Counted from the stretch's first letter, positions 25,759 through 34,832 are shown. The stretch is 64,000 nucleotides of DNA from Minwuia sp048007105 (GCF_048007105.1 NZ_CP180352.1:4571691-4635690), one strand, 5' to 3'. Numbers and translations: made by a program. Notes: generated by a model from the sequence alone, not told the origin.

Positions 25759-26367
25759 ATGCAGAAATTCGATCACCTGAAGGCCATCGCCGCGCCGATG
25801 AAGATCAACAACATCGACACGGACATGATCATCCCCAAGCAGTTCCTGAAGACGATCCAGCGCTCGGGCCTGGGCAAGAACCTGTTCGACGAGATGCGCT
25901 ACAATGACGACGGCTCGGAGCGCGCCGATTTCGTGCTGAACAAGCAGCCGTACCGCGACGCCGAGATCCTGGTCGCGGGCGACAATTTCGGCTGCGGCTC
26001 CAGCCGCGAGCACGCGCCCTGGGCGCTGCTGGACTTCGGCATCCGCTGCGTGATCGCCGAGAGCTTCGCCGACATCTTCTACAACAACTGCTCCAAGAAC
26101 GGCATTCTGGCCGTTCCCCTGCCGAAGGCCGCCATCGACTATCTGCTCGCCGACGCCGCCGAGGGACTGGAGCTGGAAGTCGATCTGGCGAGCCAGACCG
26201 TGAAGGCCTCCAACGGCAAGGTCTTCGAGTTCGAGATCGACCCCTTCCGCAAGCACTGCCTGCTGAACGGCCTGGACGATATCGGCCTGACCATGCAGTC
26301 CGAGGGCTCGATCGACACCTTCGAGGGCGGCCAGAAGAACAGCCAGCCCTGGCTCTACGCGTCGTAG
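25759..26367 (+). CDS. leuD: 3-isopropylmalate dehydratase small subunit
   Basis: 202-residue swivel-domain partner of LeuC. Motifs NNIDTDMIIPKQFLKTI, AGDNFGCGSSREHAPWAL and AESFADIFYNNCSKNGIL are complete. The start is ATG 25759, directly after GGGAGGAG; a longer open frame from 25669 has an implausible N-terminus. It is separated from leuB by a 105-bp palindromic repeat element. Confidence 0.97.
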   Translation: MQKFDHLKAIAAPMKINNIDTDMIIPKQFLKTIQRSGLGKNLFDEMRYNDDGSERADFVLNKQPYRDAEILVAGDNFGCGSSREHAPWALLDFGIRCVIAESFADIFYNNCSKNGILAVPLPKAAIDYLLADAAEGLELEVDLASQTVKASNGKVFEFEIDPFRKHCLLNGLDDIGLTMQSEGSIDTFEGGQKNSQPWLYAS

Positions 26368-26375
26368 TCAGTTCA

Positions 26376-26480
26376 TGTCATCCCCGCCGCCATGGCGCGC
26401 GGGGATCGGGTTCAGAATGGGGGGCCGAGGTCAATGGCGTCCCGATCCCCGAGTGCCGCTCCGCGCCATCGGGGATGACA
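26376..26480. repeat. 105-bp nested palindromic extragenic element between leuD and leuB
   Basis: Outer arms TGTCATCCCCG (26376-26386) and CGGGGATGACA (26470-26480) are perfect. Inner arms ATGGCGCG (26392-26399)/CGCGCCAT (26462-26469) and GGGGATCGGG (26401-26410)/CCCGATCCCC (26441-26450) nest within them. The whole can form one long hairpin. This is the form of a REP-like or MITE-like repeat. It lies in a leu operon gap and may affect leuB message ends. Confidence 0.65.
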
Positions 26481-26509
26481 CAAGATAGATCGAGGGGGAG
26501 ACACCGAAA

Positions 26510-27622
26510 ATGGCATCCAACCGCAAGCTTCTGATCCTGCCCGGCGACGGCATCGGCCCCGAGGTGATGGTCACCGTCCGCCAGGTCATCGACTGGATGG
26601 ACAAGCGCCGCGCGGTGTCGTTCGACGTGGCCGAGGATCTGGTCGGCGGCTCGGCCATCGACGCCCACGGCATTCCGGTGACCGACAAGACCGTCGACAC
26701 GGCGATGAATTCCGACGCCGTGCTGCTCGGCGCGGTCGGCGGTCCGAAGTGGGATGAACTGCCCTTCGAGCAGAAGCCGGAGCGCGGCCTGCTGCGCCTG
26801 CGCAAGGATCTCGGCCTCTACGCCAATCTCCGCCCCGCCCTCTGCTTCGACGCGCTGGTCGATGCCTCGACGCTCAAGCCCGAGGTCGTCGCCGGTCTCG
26901 ACATCATGATCCTGCGCGAGCTCACCGGCGGCGTCTATTTCGGCGAGCCGCGCGGCATCGAGGACCTGCCGAACGGCGAACGCCGGGGCATCAACACGCA
27001 GGTCTACACCACCTCGGAGATCCGCCGTGTCGCCGCGGTCGGCTTCGACCTCGCCCGGAAGCGCAACAACCGCCTCTGCTCAGTCGAGAAGGCCAACGTG
27101 ATGGAGAGCGGCGTGCTCTGGCGCCAGGAGGTCACGAAGCTGCACGCGGAACAGTTCTCCGATGTCGAGCTTTCGCACATGTATGCCGACAACTGCGCCA
27201 TGCAGCTCGTACGCGCGCCGAAGCAGTTCGACGTCATCGTCACCGACAACCTGTTCGGCGACATGCTCTCCGACGCCGCGGCGATGCTGACCGGCTCGCT
27301 CGGCATGCTGCCCTCGGCCTCGCTGGGGGACGTCGACGAGACCGGCCGGCGCAAGTCGCTCTACGAGCCGGTGCACGGTTCCGCGCCCGACATCGCCGGC
27401 CAGGGCAAGGCCAACCCGCTGGCCACCCTGCTCAGCTACGCCATGTCGCTGCGCTACACCTTCGACCTGCCGGACGACGCCGACCTGATCGAGAAGGCCG
27501 TCAACGCCGTGCTGGCCAAGGGTCTCAGGACCCCCGACATCATGGCGCCCGGCGGCACCGCGGTCTCGACGGAGCAGATGACGACGGCGCTCCTCCGGGA
27601 ACTGGACGAGATGGCGGCGTAG
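26510..27622 (+). CDS. leuB: 3-isopropylmalate dehydrogenase
   Basis: 370-residue NAD-dependent oxidative decarboxylase that converts 3-isopropylmalate to 2-oxoisocaproate. The N-terminal LLILPGDGIGPEVM, substrate-binding arginines in the RGLLRLRKDLGLYANLRP region, the ELTGGVYFG loop, and VTDNLFGDMLSDAAAMLTGS with the metal-binding aspartates are all present, as is the NAD loop EPVHGSAPDIAGQGKANPL. Full length. ATG 26510 with a GGGGGAGA SD. Confidence 0.97.
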   Translation: MASNRKLLILPGDGIGPEVMVTVRQVIDWMDKRRAVSFDVAEDLVGGSAIDAHGIPVTDKTVDTAMNSDAVLLGAVGGPKWDELPFEQKPERGLLRLRKDLGLYANLRPALCFDALVDASTLKPEVVAGLDIMILRELTGGVYFGEPRGIEDLPNGERRGINTQVYTTSEIRRVAAVGFDLARKRNNRLCSVEKANVMESGVLWRQEVTKLHAEQFSDVELSHMYADNCAMQLVRAPKQFDVIVTDNLFGDMLSDAAAMLTGSLGMLPSASLGDVDETGRRKSLYEPVHGSAPDIAGQGKANPLATLLSYAMSLRYTFDLPDDADLIEKAVNAVLAKGLRTPDIMAPGGTAVSTEQMTTALLRELDEMAA

Positions 27623-27679
27623 CCCCGTTCCGCGCATGGGAGGGGCGCATTTTATTGCTCAGTCAACGGTCAATTTCCC

Positions 27680-27708
27680 TTGCGGAATGTTCAGCGACTG
27701 CGTAATTT
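27680..27708 (+). promoter_or_regulatory. possible promoter of a small RNA downstream of leuB
   Basis: TTGCGG (27680-27685), 17-bp spacer, TAATTT (27703-27708), in the AT-richer part of the leuB-CoA transferase gap. The predicted start near 27715 falls at the base of the first hairpin of the putative RNA. Confidence 0.4.
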
Positions 27709-27714
27709 CCATGC

Positions 27715-27830
27715 ACATTTTGCCCAAGTCTCGGGAGGAAACCGGCGACAGCGCAGCAGCAAAATGCGCGCAGCCGGGCAGAGCAAGGCAATGAGGGGGA
27801 AGCCGGTCAGTTCACTGACCGGCTTTTTCC
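27715..27830 (+). ncRNA. putative structured small RNA with a Shine-Dalgarno-like loop
   Basis: This is what the 328-bp gene-free stretch 27623-27950 holds. Arms CATTTTGC (27716-27723) and GCAAAATG (27759-27766) enclose a loop containing GGGAGGAAACC (27733-27743). A strong terminator closes at 27828. The terminator is about 180 bp past the leuB stop, too far to be a simple leuB end, and no coding frame is convincing. The purine loop is complementary to the CTCCTCCC loops of the RNA at 13 kb. The call is by structure only. Confidence 0.42.
27800..27828 (+). terminator. Rho-independent terminator
   Basis: Perfect 11-bp stem AAGCCGGTCAG/CTGACCGGCTT with loop TTCA, followed by a run of T. The strongest canonical terminator in the window. 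Confidence 0.9.
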
Positions 27831-27950
27831 GTTATGGATCAATCGCTTTTACACCAGGTAGCCCCGTGCACGCCGCAGAGGTGATCTGCCGGAGATGCGT
27901 TCCGGCCGGGCCTTGAAATCGCTAGTCTTCGGTCCTGGGGAGGAACAGGC

Positions 27951-29168
27951 ATGTCGCATCGCCACGTCCTGGACGGGGTGACCGTTCTCGATTTCACGCA
28001 GTTCATCGCCGGCCCGGCCTGCACGCGGCTGATGGCCGAGATGGGCGCCGACGTCATCAAGATCGAATTCGCCCCCGGCGGCGATCTCTGCCGGGTGCTG
28101 CCGGAAATCCGTGACGGCCGCTCGGCCTATTTCGTCCAGCACAATCAGGGCAAGAAGTCGGTCTGTCTCGACATCCGCAAGCCCGAGGCGGTGGAACTGC
28201 TGAAGGGGCTCGTTGCGGAGGCCGACGTCGTCATCGAGAACTTCTCGCCCGGCGTCATCGGGCGTCTCGGCCTGGGCTGGGACGTGGTCCACAAGGTCAA
28301 TCCGCGCGCCATCATGTGCTCGATCTCGGCCTTCGGACAGTCCGGCCCGCTGAAGGACCTGCCGGGCTTCGACTATATCGCCCAGGCCTTTTCCGGCGTC
28401 ACCTCGATGATCGGAACGCCGGACGAGGCGCCGCCCATCGTCGGCCTGGCGGTCGGCGACATGGCGACGGCGATCTCGTCGCTCGCGGCAATCAACGCGG
28501 CGCTGTTCCATCGCGAACGCACGGGCGGCGACGGCCAGCATCTCGATATCTCGCTGGTCGACGTCTACTTCCACTGCCACGAACTGAACGTGCAGTCCTA
28601 TTCGATGAGCGGCGGCAAGAACCAGCCCATGCGCTCGGGCAACCACCACCCGCTGGTCGCGCCGCTCGGCATCTTCAAGGCGCCGCAGGGCTACATCGTG
28701 GTCGTGGCGCTGGGCGACCAGTGGAACCGGCTCTGCCGCGCCATGGGCCGGGAGGACCTGCTGCAGGATCCGCGCTTCGACGACGGGCCGAAGCGGCTGG
28801 CCAACCGGGAGGCGCTGGCCGCGATCATCGAAGACTGGCTCGCGACCTTCGAGACCGACCGCGCCGCGCTGGACGCGCTGGAGAAGGCGCGTGTGCCCGT
28901 GGCGCCGGTACTGACCGTCGCCGAAGCCACCGAACATCCACACCTGATCGGCCGCGGCACCGTCCGCGAGATCGAGGACCGGGGCGTCGGGACGTTCCGG
29001 ATCCCCGGCATGCCGCTCAGATTCTCGGAATTCCCCGAACCGCTCGACCTGACGGCGCCGTTCATGGGGGAGCACAATACGGACGTGCTGACCGGCCGGC
29101 TGGGACTGGACGAGGGCCGGATCGCCGAATTGACCGGCGCCGGCGTGCTGCACTCACGCCGAATCTGA
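27951..29168 (+). CDS. CaiB/BaiF-family (class III) CoA transferase
   Basis: 405-residue enzyme that moves CoA between carboxylic acids. It begins VLDGVTVLDFTQFIAGPACTRLMAEMGADVIKIE, the family's usual opening, and has KKSVCLDIRKPE, the ENFSPGVIGRLGLG loop and the catalytic Asp in GLAVGDMATA near residue 170. GGGGAGGAAC precedes ATG 27951. It converges with a LysR regulator, overlapping it by 15 bp. Substrate unknown; formyl-CoA, succinyl-CoA or racemase-type roles are all possible in this family. Confidence 0.9.
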   Translation: MSHRHVLDGVTVLDFTQFIAGPACTRLMAEMGADVIKIEFAPGGDLCRVLPEIRDGRSAYFVQHNQGKKSVCLDIRKPEAVELLKGLVAEADVVIENFSPGVIGRLGLGWDVVHKVNPRAIMCSISAFGQSGPLKDLPGFDYIAQAFSGVTSMIGTPDEAPPIVGLAVGDMATAISSLAAINAALFHRERTGGDGQHLDISLVDVYFHCHELNVQSYSMSGGKNQPMRSGNHHPLVAPLGIFKAPQGYIVVVALGDQWNRLCRAMGREDLLQDPRFDDGPKRLANREALAAIIEDWLATFETDRAALDALEKARVPVAPVLTVAEATEHPHLIGRGTVREIEDRGVGTFRIPGMPLRFSEFPEPLDLTAPFMGEHNTDVLTGRLGLDEGRIAELTGAGVLHSRRI

Positions 29169-30059
29169 CACGCTCCGCGCGTAGGCGCCCAGTTCGGCGG
29201 CCAGGTGCTCCATCAGCAGCCTGAGCGCGAGGCTGGTCTTCAGCCGTTCGTGCATCGCCAGCCAGATCTCGAGGTCGAACCCGACGGCGCCTGAGACGAC
29301 GGGCACGAGGTCCGGGTCCCGCGCGGCGATCGGCGCCTGGCAGCCGCCTATGCCGTAGCCGGACCTGAGCATGGCCAGCTGCGCGGCCTCTAAGTCGCAG
29401 CGGAAGGTGAAGACGTCCGGTCCCGTTTCGACCCCGGCCTCGGCAAGACGGCGCAGGATAAGCGGATTGCTGTCATAGCCGATGATACGGTGTGTCCTCA
29501 GGTCTTCCAGCGTCAGCGGCGCCCCGTAGCGTTCCAGATAGTCCCGCCGAGCGAACAGGCCGATCCGCACGGTGCCTGCACGTCGCGCCAGCAGCGCCTG
29601 CTGTGAGGGCCGCACGGTGCGCACGGCAATGTCGGCCTCCCGCGTCAGAAGGTTCAGCGCATCGTTGGAGGAGACGACTTCCAGCTCTACGCCCGGGTGC
29701 TGTTCGACGAAGGCAGTGAGCATGGGCGGCAGAACTTCCTGCGCCATCACCTCAGGCGCGGTCAGACGGACCGGCCCGCGGATCTCGGCCTCGTCGGCGG
29801 AAGCGGCCCGGCGGAGCGCGGCCGCCGCGCTGGCCATCGCCTCGGCATGCGGCGCCAGCCGGAGCGCGGCCGCCGTGGGCGACATGCCGTTCCTCGAGCG
29901 GGTGAAGAGCGGCTCTCCCAGCGCGCTTTCGAGCGCGTCGATGTGGCGGCCGACACTGGGTTGGGAAAGACCCAGTCCACGGGCCGCCTGTGACAGGCCA
30001 CCCTCTTTCAGCACCGCGAGAAACGTCTGCAGATGATCCCAGTCCGGCTCTTCTTTCAT
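29154..30059 (-). CDS. LysR-family transcriptional regulator
   Basis: 301 residues. The N-terminal winged helix-turn-helix is clear (WDHLQTFLAVLKEGGLSQAARGLGLSQPSVGRHIDALE), followed by a periplasmic-binding-like effector domain from about residue 90. The start is ATG 30057-30059; a frame from 30101 adds residues outside the family pattern. It is divergent from the epimerase-like gene at 30158, and the gap holds a palindrome with LysR-type shape. It probably controls that gene and itself. Effector unknown. Confidence 0.9.
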   Translation of the reverse strand: MKEEPDWDHLQTFLAVLKEGGLSQAARGLGLSQPSVGRHIDALESALGEPLFTRSRNGMSPTAAALRLAPHAEAMASAAAALRRAASADEAEIRGPVRLTAPEVMAQEVLPPMLTAFVEQHPGVELEVVSSNDALNLLTREADIAVRTVRPSQQALLARRAGTVRIGLFARRDYLERYGAPLTLEDLRTHRIIGYDSNPLILRRLAEAGVETGPDVFTFRCDLEAAQLAMLRSGYGIGGCQAPIAARDPDLVPVVSGAVGFDLEIWLAMHERLKTSLALRLLMEHLAAELGAYARSVSDSA

Positions 30060-30082
30060 ACAAAAATGAATATCAGACTGTC

Positions 30083-30098
30083 GAAATTGGTCAATTTC
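30083..30098. promoter_or_regulatory. palindromic operator in the LysR/epimerase divergent promoter
   Basis: GAAATTGGTCAATTTC: 7-base arms around a 2-base centre, with the internal ATTGGTCAAT symmetry expected of a LysR-type site. It lies 24 bp upstream of the LysR ATG and 60 bp upstream of the divergent start. Confidence 0.5.
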
Positions 30099-30157
30099 CA
30101 TACGTCATCAGAATTGCCAGATTCCCACTATCGCATCGCGCAACATCGGAGGGTGAC

Positions 30158-31141
30158 ATGACGAACCGTATCCTGATCATCGGCGTGACCGGCGGGGCAG
30201 GCCACGCCGTATCGAAGGCGGCCCTGGACGCCGGCTTCCAGGTCAGGGCCCTGCACCGCAACCCCGGCAAGCTGGAGGTCGACTCCCGGATCGAAGTCGT
30301 TCAGGGCGACGCCATGAATGCCATCGATGTCCGCCGCGCGGCAGAGGGTGTCGATTTCGTCTTTCATGCCGCCAACCCGCCCGGCTACCGCGACTGGGAC
30401 CGCACGGTCGAACCGATGGCGGTGAACGCGGCCGAAGCCGCAAAGGCTGTCGACGCCCGCATGATCATGCCCGGCAACATCTACAATTTCGGCCCCGACG
30501 TGTTCCCCCGCGTCGAGGAGGGCGCGCCGCAGCATCCGGTCTCCCGGAAAGGCGAGGTCAGAGTTCGAGTGGAGGCGGCGCTGAAGGCCACCGGTGCCCG
30601 GGTGACGATCCTGCGCGCCGGCGACTTCTTCGGCGGCTACGCACCGGCGTCCTGGTTTCAGACGGTCATGATCAAGCCCGGCAAGAAGCTGCGGAAGGTG
30701 ACCTGGCCCGGCACCGAGGCGGGTCACGCCTTCGCCTATCTGCCGGACTTCGCTGCCACCGTGATCCGCCTGTTCGAGGGCGAAGCGCGCATGGAACGCT
30801 TCGAGGATCTGCACTTCGGCGGCCATCACATGCACCGCGGCCGCGAGTTCCCCGAACGCATCGCCGAGGCGGCCGGCCTGAAGCCCACGGCCGTCAGGCC
30901 CTTCCCCTGGGCCGTCGTGGGGCTGGCGCGCCCGTTCGTTCCCCTGTTCAGGGAGATCTGGGAGATGCGTTACCTCTGGCAGCAGGAAGTCCAGCTGGAC
31001 AACCGCCGTCTTCTGCTCCGCATCGGCGAGGAACCGCGCACCCCGCTGGCGGAGGCGCTCCGGACGAGCCTGGTCGAACAGGGATGCGTTTCCGAGACGG
31101 CCACTTGGACCGGCGGGCACGCCACCCTATTCTCAGGGTAG
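30158..31141 (+). CDS. NAD(P)-binding epimerase/reductase (extended SDR type)
   Basis: 327-residue atypical short-chain dehydrogenase. The N-terminus ILIIGVTGGAGHAVSKAAL carries the GxxGxxG dinucleotide loop, followed by RALHRNPGKLE at the cofactor-selecting strand and FVFHAANPPGYRDW. A Tyr-x3-Lys pair is not obvious. IMPGNIYNFG and RAGDFFGGYAP match the NAD-dependent epimerase/NmrA-like group. ATG 30158 follows CGGAGGGTG. It is probably the target of the divergent LysR regulator. Confidence 0.82.
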   Translation: MTNRILIIGVTGGAGHAVSKAALDAGFQVRALHRNPGKLEVDSRIEVVQGDAMNAIDVRRAAEGVDFVFHAANPPGYRDWDRTVEPMAVNAAEAAKAVDARMIMPGNIYNFGPDVFPRVEEGAPQHPVSRKGEVRVRVEAALKATGARVTILRAGDFFGGYAPASWFQTVMIKPGKKLRKVTWPGTEAGHAFAYLPDFAATVIRLFEGEARMERFEDLHFGGHHMHRGREFPERIAEAAGLKPTAVRPFPWAVVGLARPFVPLFREIWEMRYLWQQEVQLDNRRLLLRIGEEPRTPLAEALRTSLVEQGCVSETATWTGGHATLFSG

Positions 31142-31169
31142 TTCTGATCCCTGAAGCGCGGAGTATCGC

Positions 31170-32599
31170 ATGTCCAGCCTGTCCCAGACCGACGAGTTGT
31201 TTTTCCAGAGGGCGGGGATGGACCAGTCGAAGACCGAGCGCCAGGTTGCGGAAGCGCTGGCAGGCGCCGATGACGGCGAGCTCTACCTGGAATACAGCCA
31301 GTCCGAGATGCTCGCCTTCGACGACGGCCGGCTGAAGAATGCCAGCTTCGATACCGCACAGGGGTTCGGTCTCCGCGCGGTATCGGGCGAGGCGCAGGGC
31401 TACGCGCATGCGTCGGAACTGTCCGAGAACGCCATCGCCCGCGCCACGGATACGGTCCAGGCTGTCACCCGCGGCCATTCCGGCCAGTTCGCCTCAGGTC
31501 CGGCCGGCACCAACCGCATCCTCTACGGCGACGAAAATCCGTTGGGCGAGCCGAGCTTCGAGCAGAAGGTGAAGCTGCTGCAGGAAATCGACGCCTATGC
31601 CCGCGCGAAGGACGATCGGGTCCGGCAGGTCACCTGCTCGCTGGCCGGCTCCTGGAAGGCGGTGCAGATCATCCGCCCCGACGGCCAGCGCATGGCCGAT
31701 ATCCGTCCGCTGGTCCGGCTCAACGTCGCGGTCGTCGTCGGCGATGGCGACCGGCAGGAGTCGGGATCGACGGGCACCGGCGGCCGCACCGGCTTCGAGG
31801 CCTATCTCGATCCCGCCCGCTGGCAGTCCGAGGTCGACGAGGCGCTGCGTCAGGCGCTGGTCAATCTGGAGAGCGTCGCCGCCCCCGCGGGGGAGCAGAC
31901 CGTCGTGCTCGGCCCAGGCTGGCCGGGCATCCTGCTGCACGAGGCCATCGGCCACGGTCTGGAGGGCGACTTCAACCGCAAAAAGAGTTCGGTCTTCTCC
32001 GGCCTGATGGGCCAGCAGGTCGCTGCGAAAGGCGTCACGGTGGTCGATGACGGCACCATGCCCGACCGCCGCGGGTCGCTGACCATCGACGATGAGGGTA
32101 CGCCCTCCAGCCGCACCGTGCTGATCGAGGACGGCGTCCTGACCGGCTACATGCAGGACCGTCTGAACGCGCGGCTGATGGGCGTCCAGCCGACCGGCAA
32201 TGGCCGCCGGGAGAGCTTTGCCCACATGCCCATGCCGCGCATGACCAACACGGTGATGATGAACGGCGACCGCGATCCGGAAGAGATTCTGCGCAGCGTG
32301 AAGAAGGGCATCTACGCCACCAGCTTCGGCGGCGGCCAGGTCGATATCACCTCGGGCAAGTTCGTCTTCACCTGCACCGAGGCCTACGAGATCGAGGACG
32401 GCCGATCATCTGGCCGGTCAAGGGCGCGACCCTGATCGGCTCGGGCGAGGAAGTGCTGAAGAAGGTGGCCATGATCGGCAACGACATGGCGCTGGATCCC
32501 GGCATCGGAACCTGCGGCAAGGCCGGCCAGGGCGTGCCCGTCGGCGTCGGCCAGCCCACCCTCAGGATCGATGGCCTGACGGTGGGCGGTACCGGCTAG
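31170..32599 (+). CDS. tldD: metalloprotease TldD (one-base frameshift)
   Basis: Large subunit of the TldD/PmbA (TldE) zinc protease that processes peptides such as modified microcins and antitoxins. The zinc motif HEAIGHGLEGD (HExxxH) is intact, and the N-terminal half is complete. At EIEDGR the frame is lost. One missing base at about 32404 restores IIWPVKGATLIGSGEEVLKK and the C-terminal IGTCGKAGQGVPVGVGQPTLRI up to TAG 32597-32599. The corrected length is 476 residues, normal for TldD. It is convergent with chpT, 3 bp apart. A sequencing error is the likely cause. Confidence 0.9.
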
Positions 32600-32602
32600 G
32601 GT

Positions 32603-33262
32603 CTATCCGACCAGGATCACGAACTGACCGGCGCCCTGCTCGACCTTGATGGTCAGGCCCTCATTGTCGGCGAGGATCTGCGCCAGGAAACACTCGATGA
32701 TGCGCGCATCCTCGCCGGTCGAGGCCGGGGTCCGGCCTTCCAGCGCATCCACAACCTGTTCCGACAGGCCCGCGCGCTCGTGAACGCCCTTCACGATCAG
32801 GACGTCGGACGTCAGGTCGACCATCAGATCGCCGCCCCGCACCAGGCCGGACGCGCCGGCCATCAGCAGGTTCAGCACCAGCCGGACGCGCCCCTTGTTG
32901 ACGCCGGACTCGTCGGTCTCGGGCCACTTCAGTTCGAGCCGGTGATCGTCGAAGAAGTCCTCGGCTGCGCGGCGGGCGTCGCGAACCGGCAACGGCATGT
33001 CATCGCCGCCGGACGACCCGAAGGCGAGCCGCAGGAAGGTCAGGCGCCGCGAGGCGTTGGTCGCGGAATGGCGCAGCAGGTCGAGCGCGTCGCCGGCCAT
33101 GTCGGGATCGTCTTCCATCTCCATCAATTCGATGCCGTTGGCAATCGCGCCGACGGGGCCCACGAGATCGTGGCAGAGACGGGAACAGATCAGCGATGTG
33201 AAGGTGAGATCGGTCGGCATGGAACGGTCGCCGGATTCGGCCTTTCGAAGGCTGTTGTGCAT
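32603..33262 (-). CDS. chpT: histidine phosphotransferase ChpT
   Basis: 219-residue relay protein that carries phosphate from the hybrid kinase CckA to CtrA and CpdR. The phospho-His is in FTSLICSRLCHDLVGPVGAIANGIELM (H31), the DHp-like dimer helix pair follows, and the C-terminal half is a degenerate ATPase-like domain (RVRLVLNLLMAGASGLVRGG). The start at ATG 33260-33262 is uncertain; ATG 33218-33220 would shorten it by 14 residues. Found 11 kb from ctrA. Confidence 0.93.
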   Translation of the reverse strand: MHNSLRKAESGDRSMPTDLTFTSLICSRLCHDLVGPVGAIANGIELMEMEDDPDMAGDALDLLRHSATNASRRLTFLRLAFGSSGGDDMPLPVRDARRAAEDFFDDHRLELKWPETDESGVNKGRVRLVLNLLMAGASGLVRGGDLMVDLTSDVLIVKGVHERAGLSEQVVDALEGRTPASTGEDARIIECFLAQILADNEGLTIKVEQGAGQFVILVG

Positions 33263-33342
33263 GGGAAGGGTCCTGATCCTGTGACTACGGAACGCGCGGA
33301 AAGGTATGTCAGCACCCTGCCCCCCAATGGTTGAGGAGAAGT

Positions 33343-33370
33343 GAACGGGGTCCGCCACCGGACCCCGTTC
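33343..33370 (-). terminator. hairpin between the aldehyde dehydrogenase and chpT
   Basis: Perfect 12-bp stem GAACGGGGTCCG/CGGACCCCGTTC with a 4-base loop, just past the aldehyde dehydrogenase stop on the minus strand. The downstream tract is pyrimidine-rich but not a T-run. Confidence 0.65.
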
Positions 33371-33377
33371 CGGACCG

Positions 33378-34832
33378 TCAGTCCTTGATTTCCGGCGAGT
33401 GGATCACCGTCATCTTCTGAACCTGCATCTCGTGCATCGAGTGCGGCACGCCGCCGACGCCATGGCCGGATTCACGCAGGCCCGCGAAGGGCATCCAGTC
33501 GACGCGGAAGGCAGTGTGGTCGTTGACCATGACCGCCGAGGCGTCGAGGCGGCTGCTCACCCGCATCAGCTTGTCGATATCCTGGCCCCAGACGGCCGCC
33601 TGGAACGAGAACGGTAGCGCGTTCGCCAGATCGATGGCGGCGTCCATGTCGTCATATTCGAACACGCAGACAACCGGACCGAAGATTTCCGCCGTGGCGA
33701 CCTTCGAATCGGCCGGCGGATTGAAAATGACCGTCGGCTTGTAGGCCGTGTCCGACAGCTTCTCGCCGCCGCACAGGATCTCACCGCCGCCGGCGCGGGC
33801 TTCCTCGACCCATTCGTGCACGCGGTCGACTTCGCCGGGCGTGATCAGCGGACCGATCTCGGTCGCCGCATCGGTCGGATCGCCGACGACCATCTTGTTC
33901 GCGGCCTCAGCGACCTTGTTCGCGAATTCGCGCGCCACGGACTTCGCCGCGTAGACACGCTGCACCGACACACAGACCTGACCAGCGTGATAGAAGCCGC
34001 CCTTGGCCAGCGACGGCACGGCACGGGCCAGGTCGGCACCCTCGGTCAGGATCACAGGTGCGGCGCCGCCATGTTCCAGCGCGCAGCGTGCGCCCGGCGC
34101 CAACTGGCTGCGCAGCGCCCAGCCGACCTTTGCCGAGCCGATGAAGGAGAAGAAGCCGACGCGCTTGTCGGTCACCATGGCCGTGGCGTCCTTGCGGTCG
34201 GCGGTGACGACAGCCTGGCACCACTCCGGCGGCAAGCCCGCCTCGTGCAGGATCTGCACGAAGGCGAGGCAGGACAGCGCGGTCTTGTCGGCCGGCTTCA
34301 CGATCACCGGGCAGCCGGTGGCGACGGCGGGCGCGACCTGATGCGCGATCAGGTTCAGCGGATGGTTGAAGGCGCTGACCGCGACGACCACGCCCACAGG
34401 TTCCGGCCGGGTGAAGGCGACGCGGTTCTTGGAGCTTTCGGTGATGCACATCGGGATGACTTCACCGGCGCGGCTGCGCAGTTCGTCGATGCAGATGTGC
34501 ACGCTGTCGATGGCGCGGTCGACCTCGACCAGCGAATCGGCCAGCGGCTTGCCGCCCTCACGGGCCGCATCAACGGCCATCTTCTCACGGCGTTCGCGCA
34601 TGATTGACATGGCGCGGGTCAGGATCTGGACCCGCTCCCGCATGGGCAGCCACTTGTCGCGGTTGCGATAGAGCGCATAGGCGTTGGACAGCGCCTTCTC
34701 GACGGTGGCGCTGTCGGCGCGGGCAACCGTCGCGATCGGCGACAGGTCCCACGGCGCGGACACCGTGACCGGGCTGGCGCTGGTCTCCACGCCGGGTACG
34801 AGAAGCGGAATATGCGGCAAATCGGCGGACAT
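33378..34832 (-). CDS. NAD(P)-dependent aldehyde dehydrogenase
   Basis: 484-residue ALDH-superfamily enzyme oxidising an aldehyde to its acid. Active-site residues are in place: N156 (SAFNHPLN), K179 (VIVKPADKT), E253 (ALEHGGAAP) and catalytic C287 (HAGQVCVSVQR). EIFGPVVCVFEY follows the usual pattern. The EHGG variant and overall pattern resemble the glyceraldehyde-3-phosphate (NADP) or lactaldehyde dehydrogenase branch. It has no obvious pathway partner beside it. It is closed by the hairpin at 33343-33370. Confidence 0.9.
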   Translation of the reverse strand: MSADLPHIPLLVPGVETSASPVTVSAPWDLSPIATVARADSATVEKALSNAYALYRNRDKWLPMRERVQILTRAMSIMRERREKMAVDAAREGGKPLADSLVEVDRAIDSVHICIDELRSRAGEVIPMCITESSKNRVAFTRPEPVGVVVAVSAFNHPLNLIAHQVAPAVATGCPVIVKPADKTALSCLAFVQILHEAGLPPEWCQAVVTADRKDATAMVTDKRVGFFSFIGSAKVGWALRSQLAPGARCALEHGGAAPVILTEGADLARAVPSLAKGGFYHAGQVCVSVQRVYAAKSVAREFANKVAEAANKMVVGDPTDAATEIGPLITPGEVDRVHEWVEEARAGGGEILCGGEKLSDTAYKPTVIFNPPADSKVATAEIFGPVVCVFEYDDMDAAIDLANALPFSFQAAVWGQDIDKLMRVSSRLDASAVMVNDHTAFRVDWMPFAGLRESGHGVGGVPHSMHEMQVQKMTVIHSPEIKD

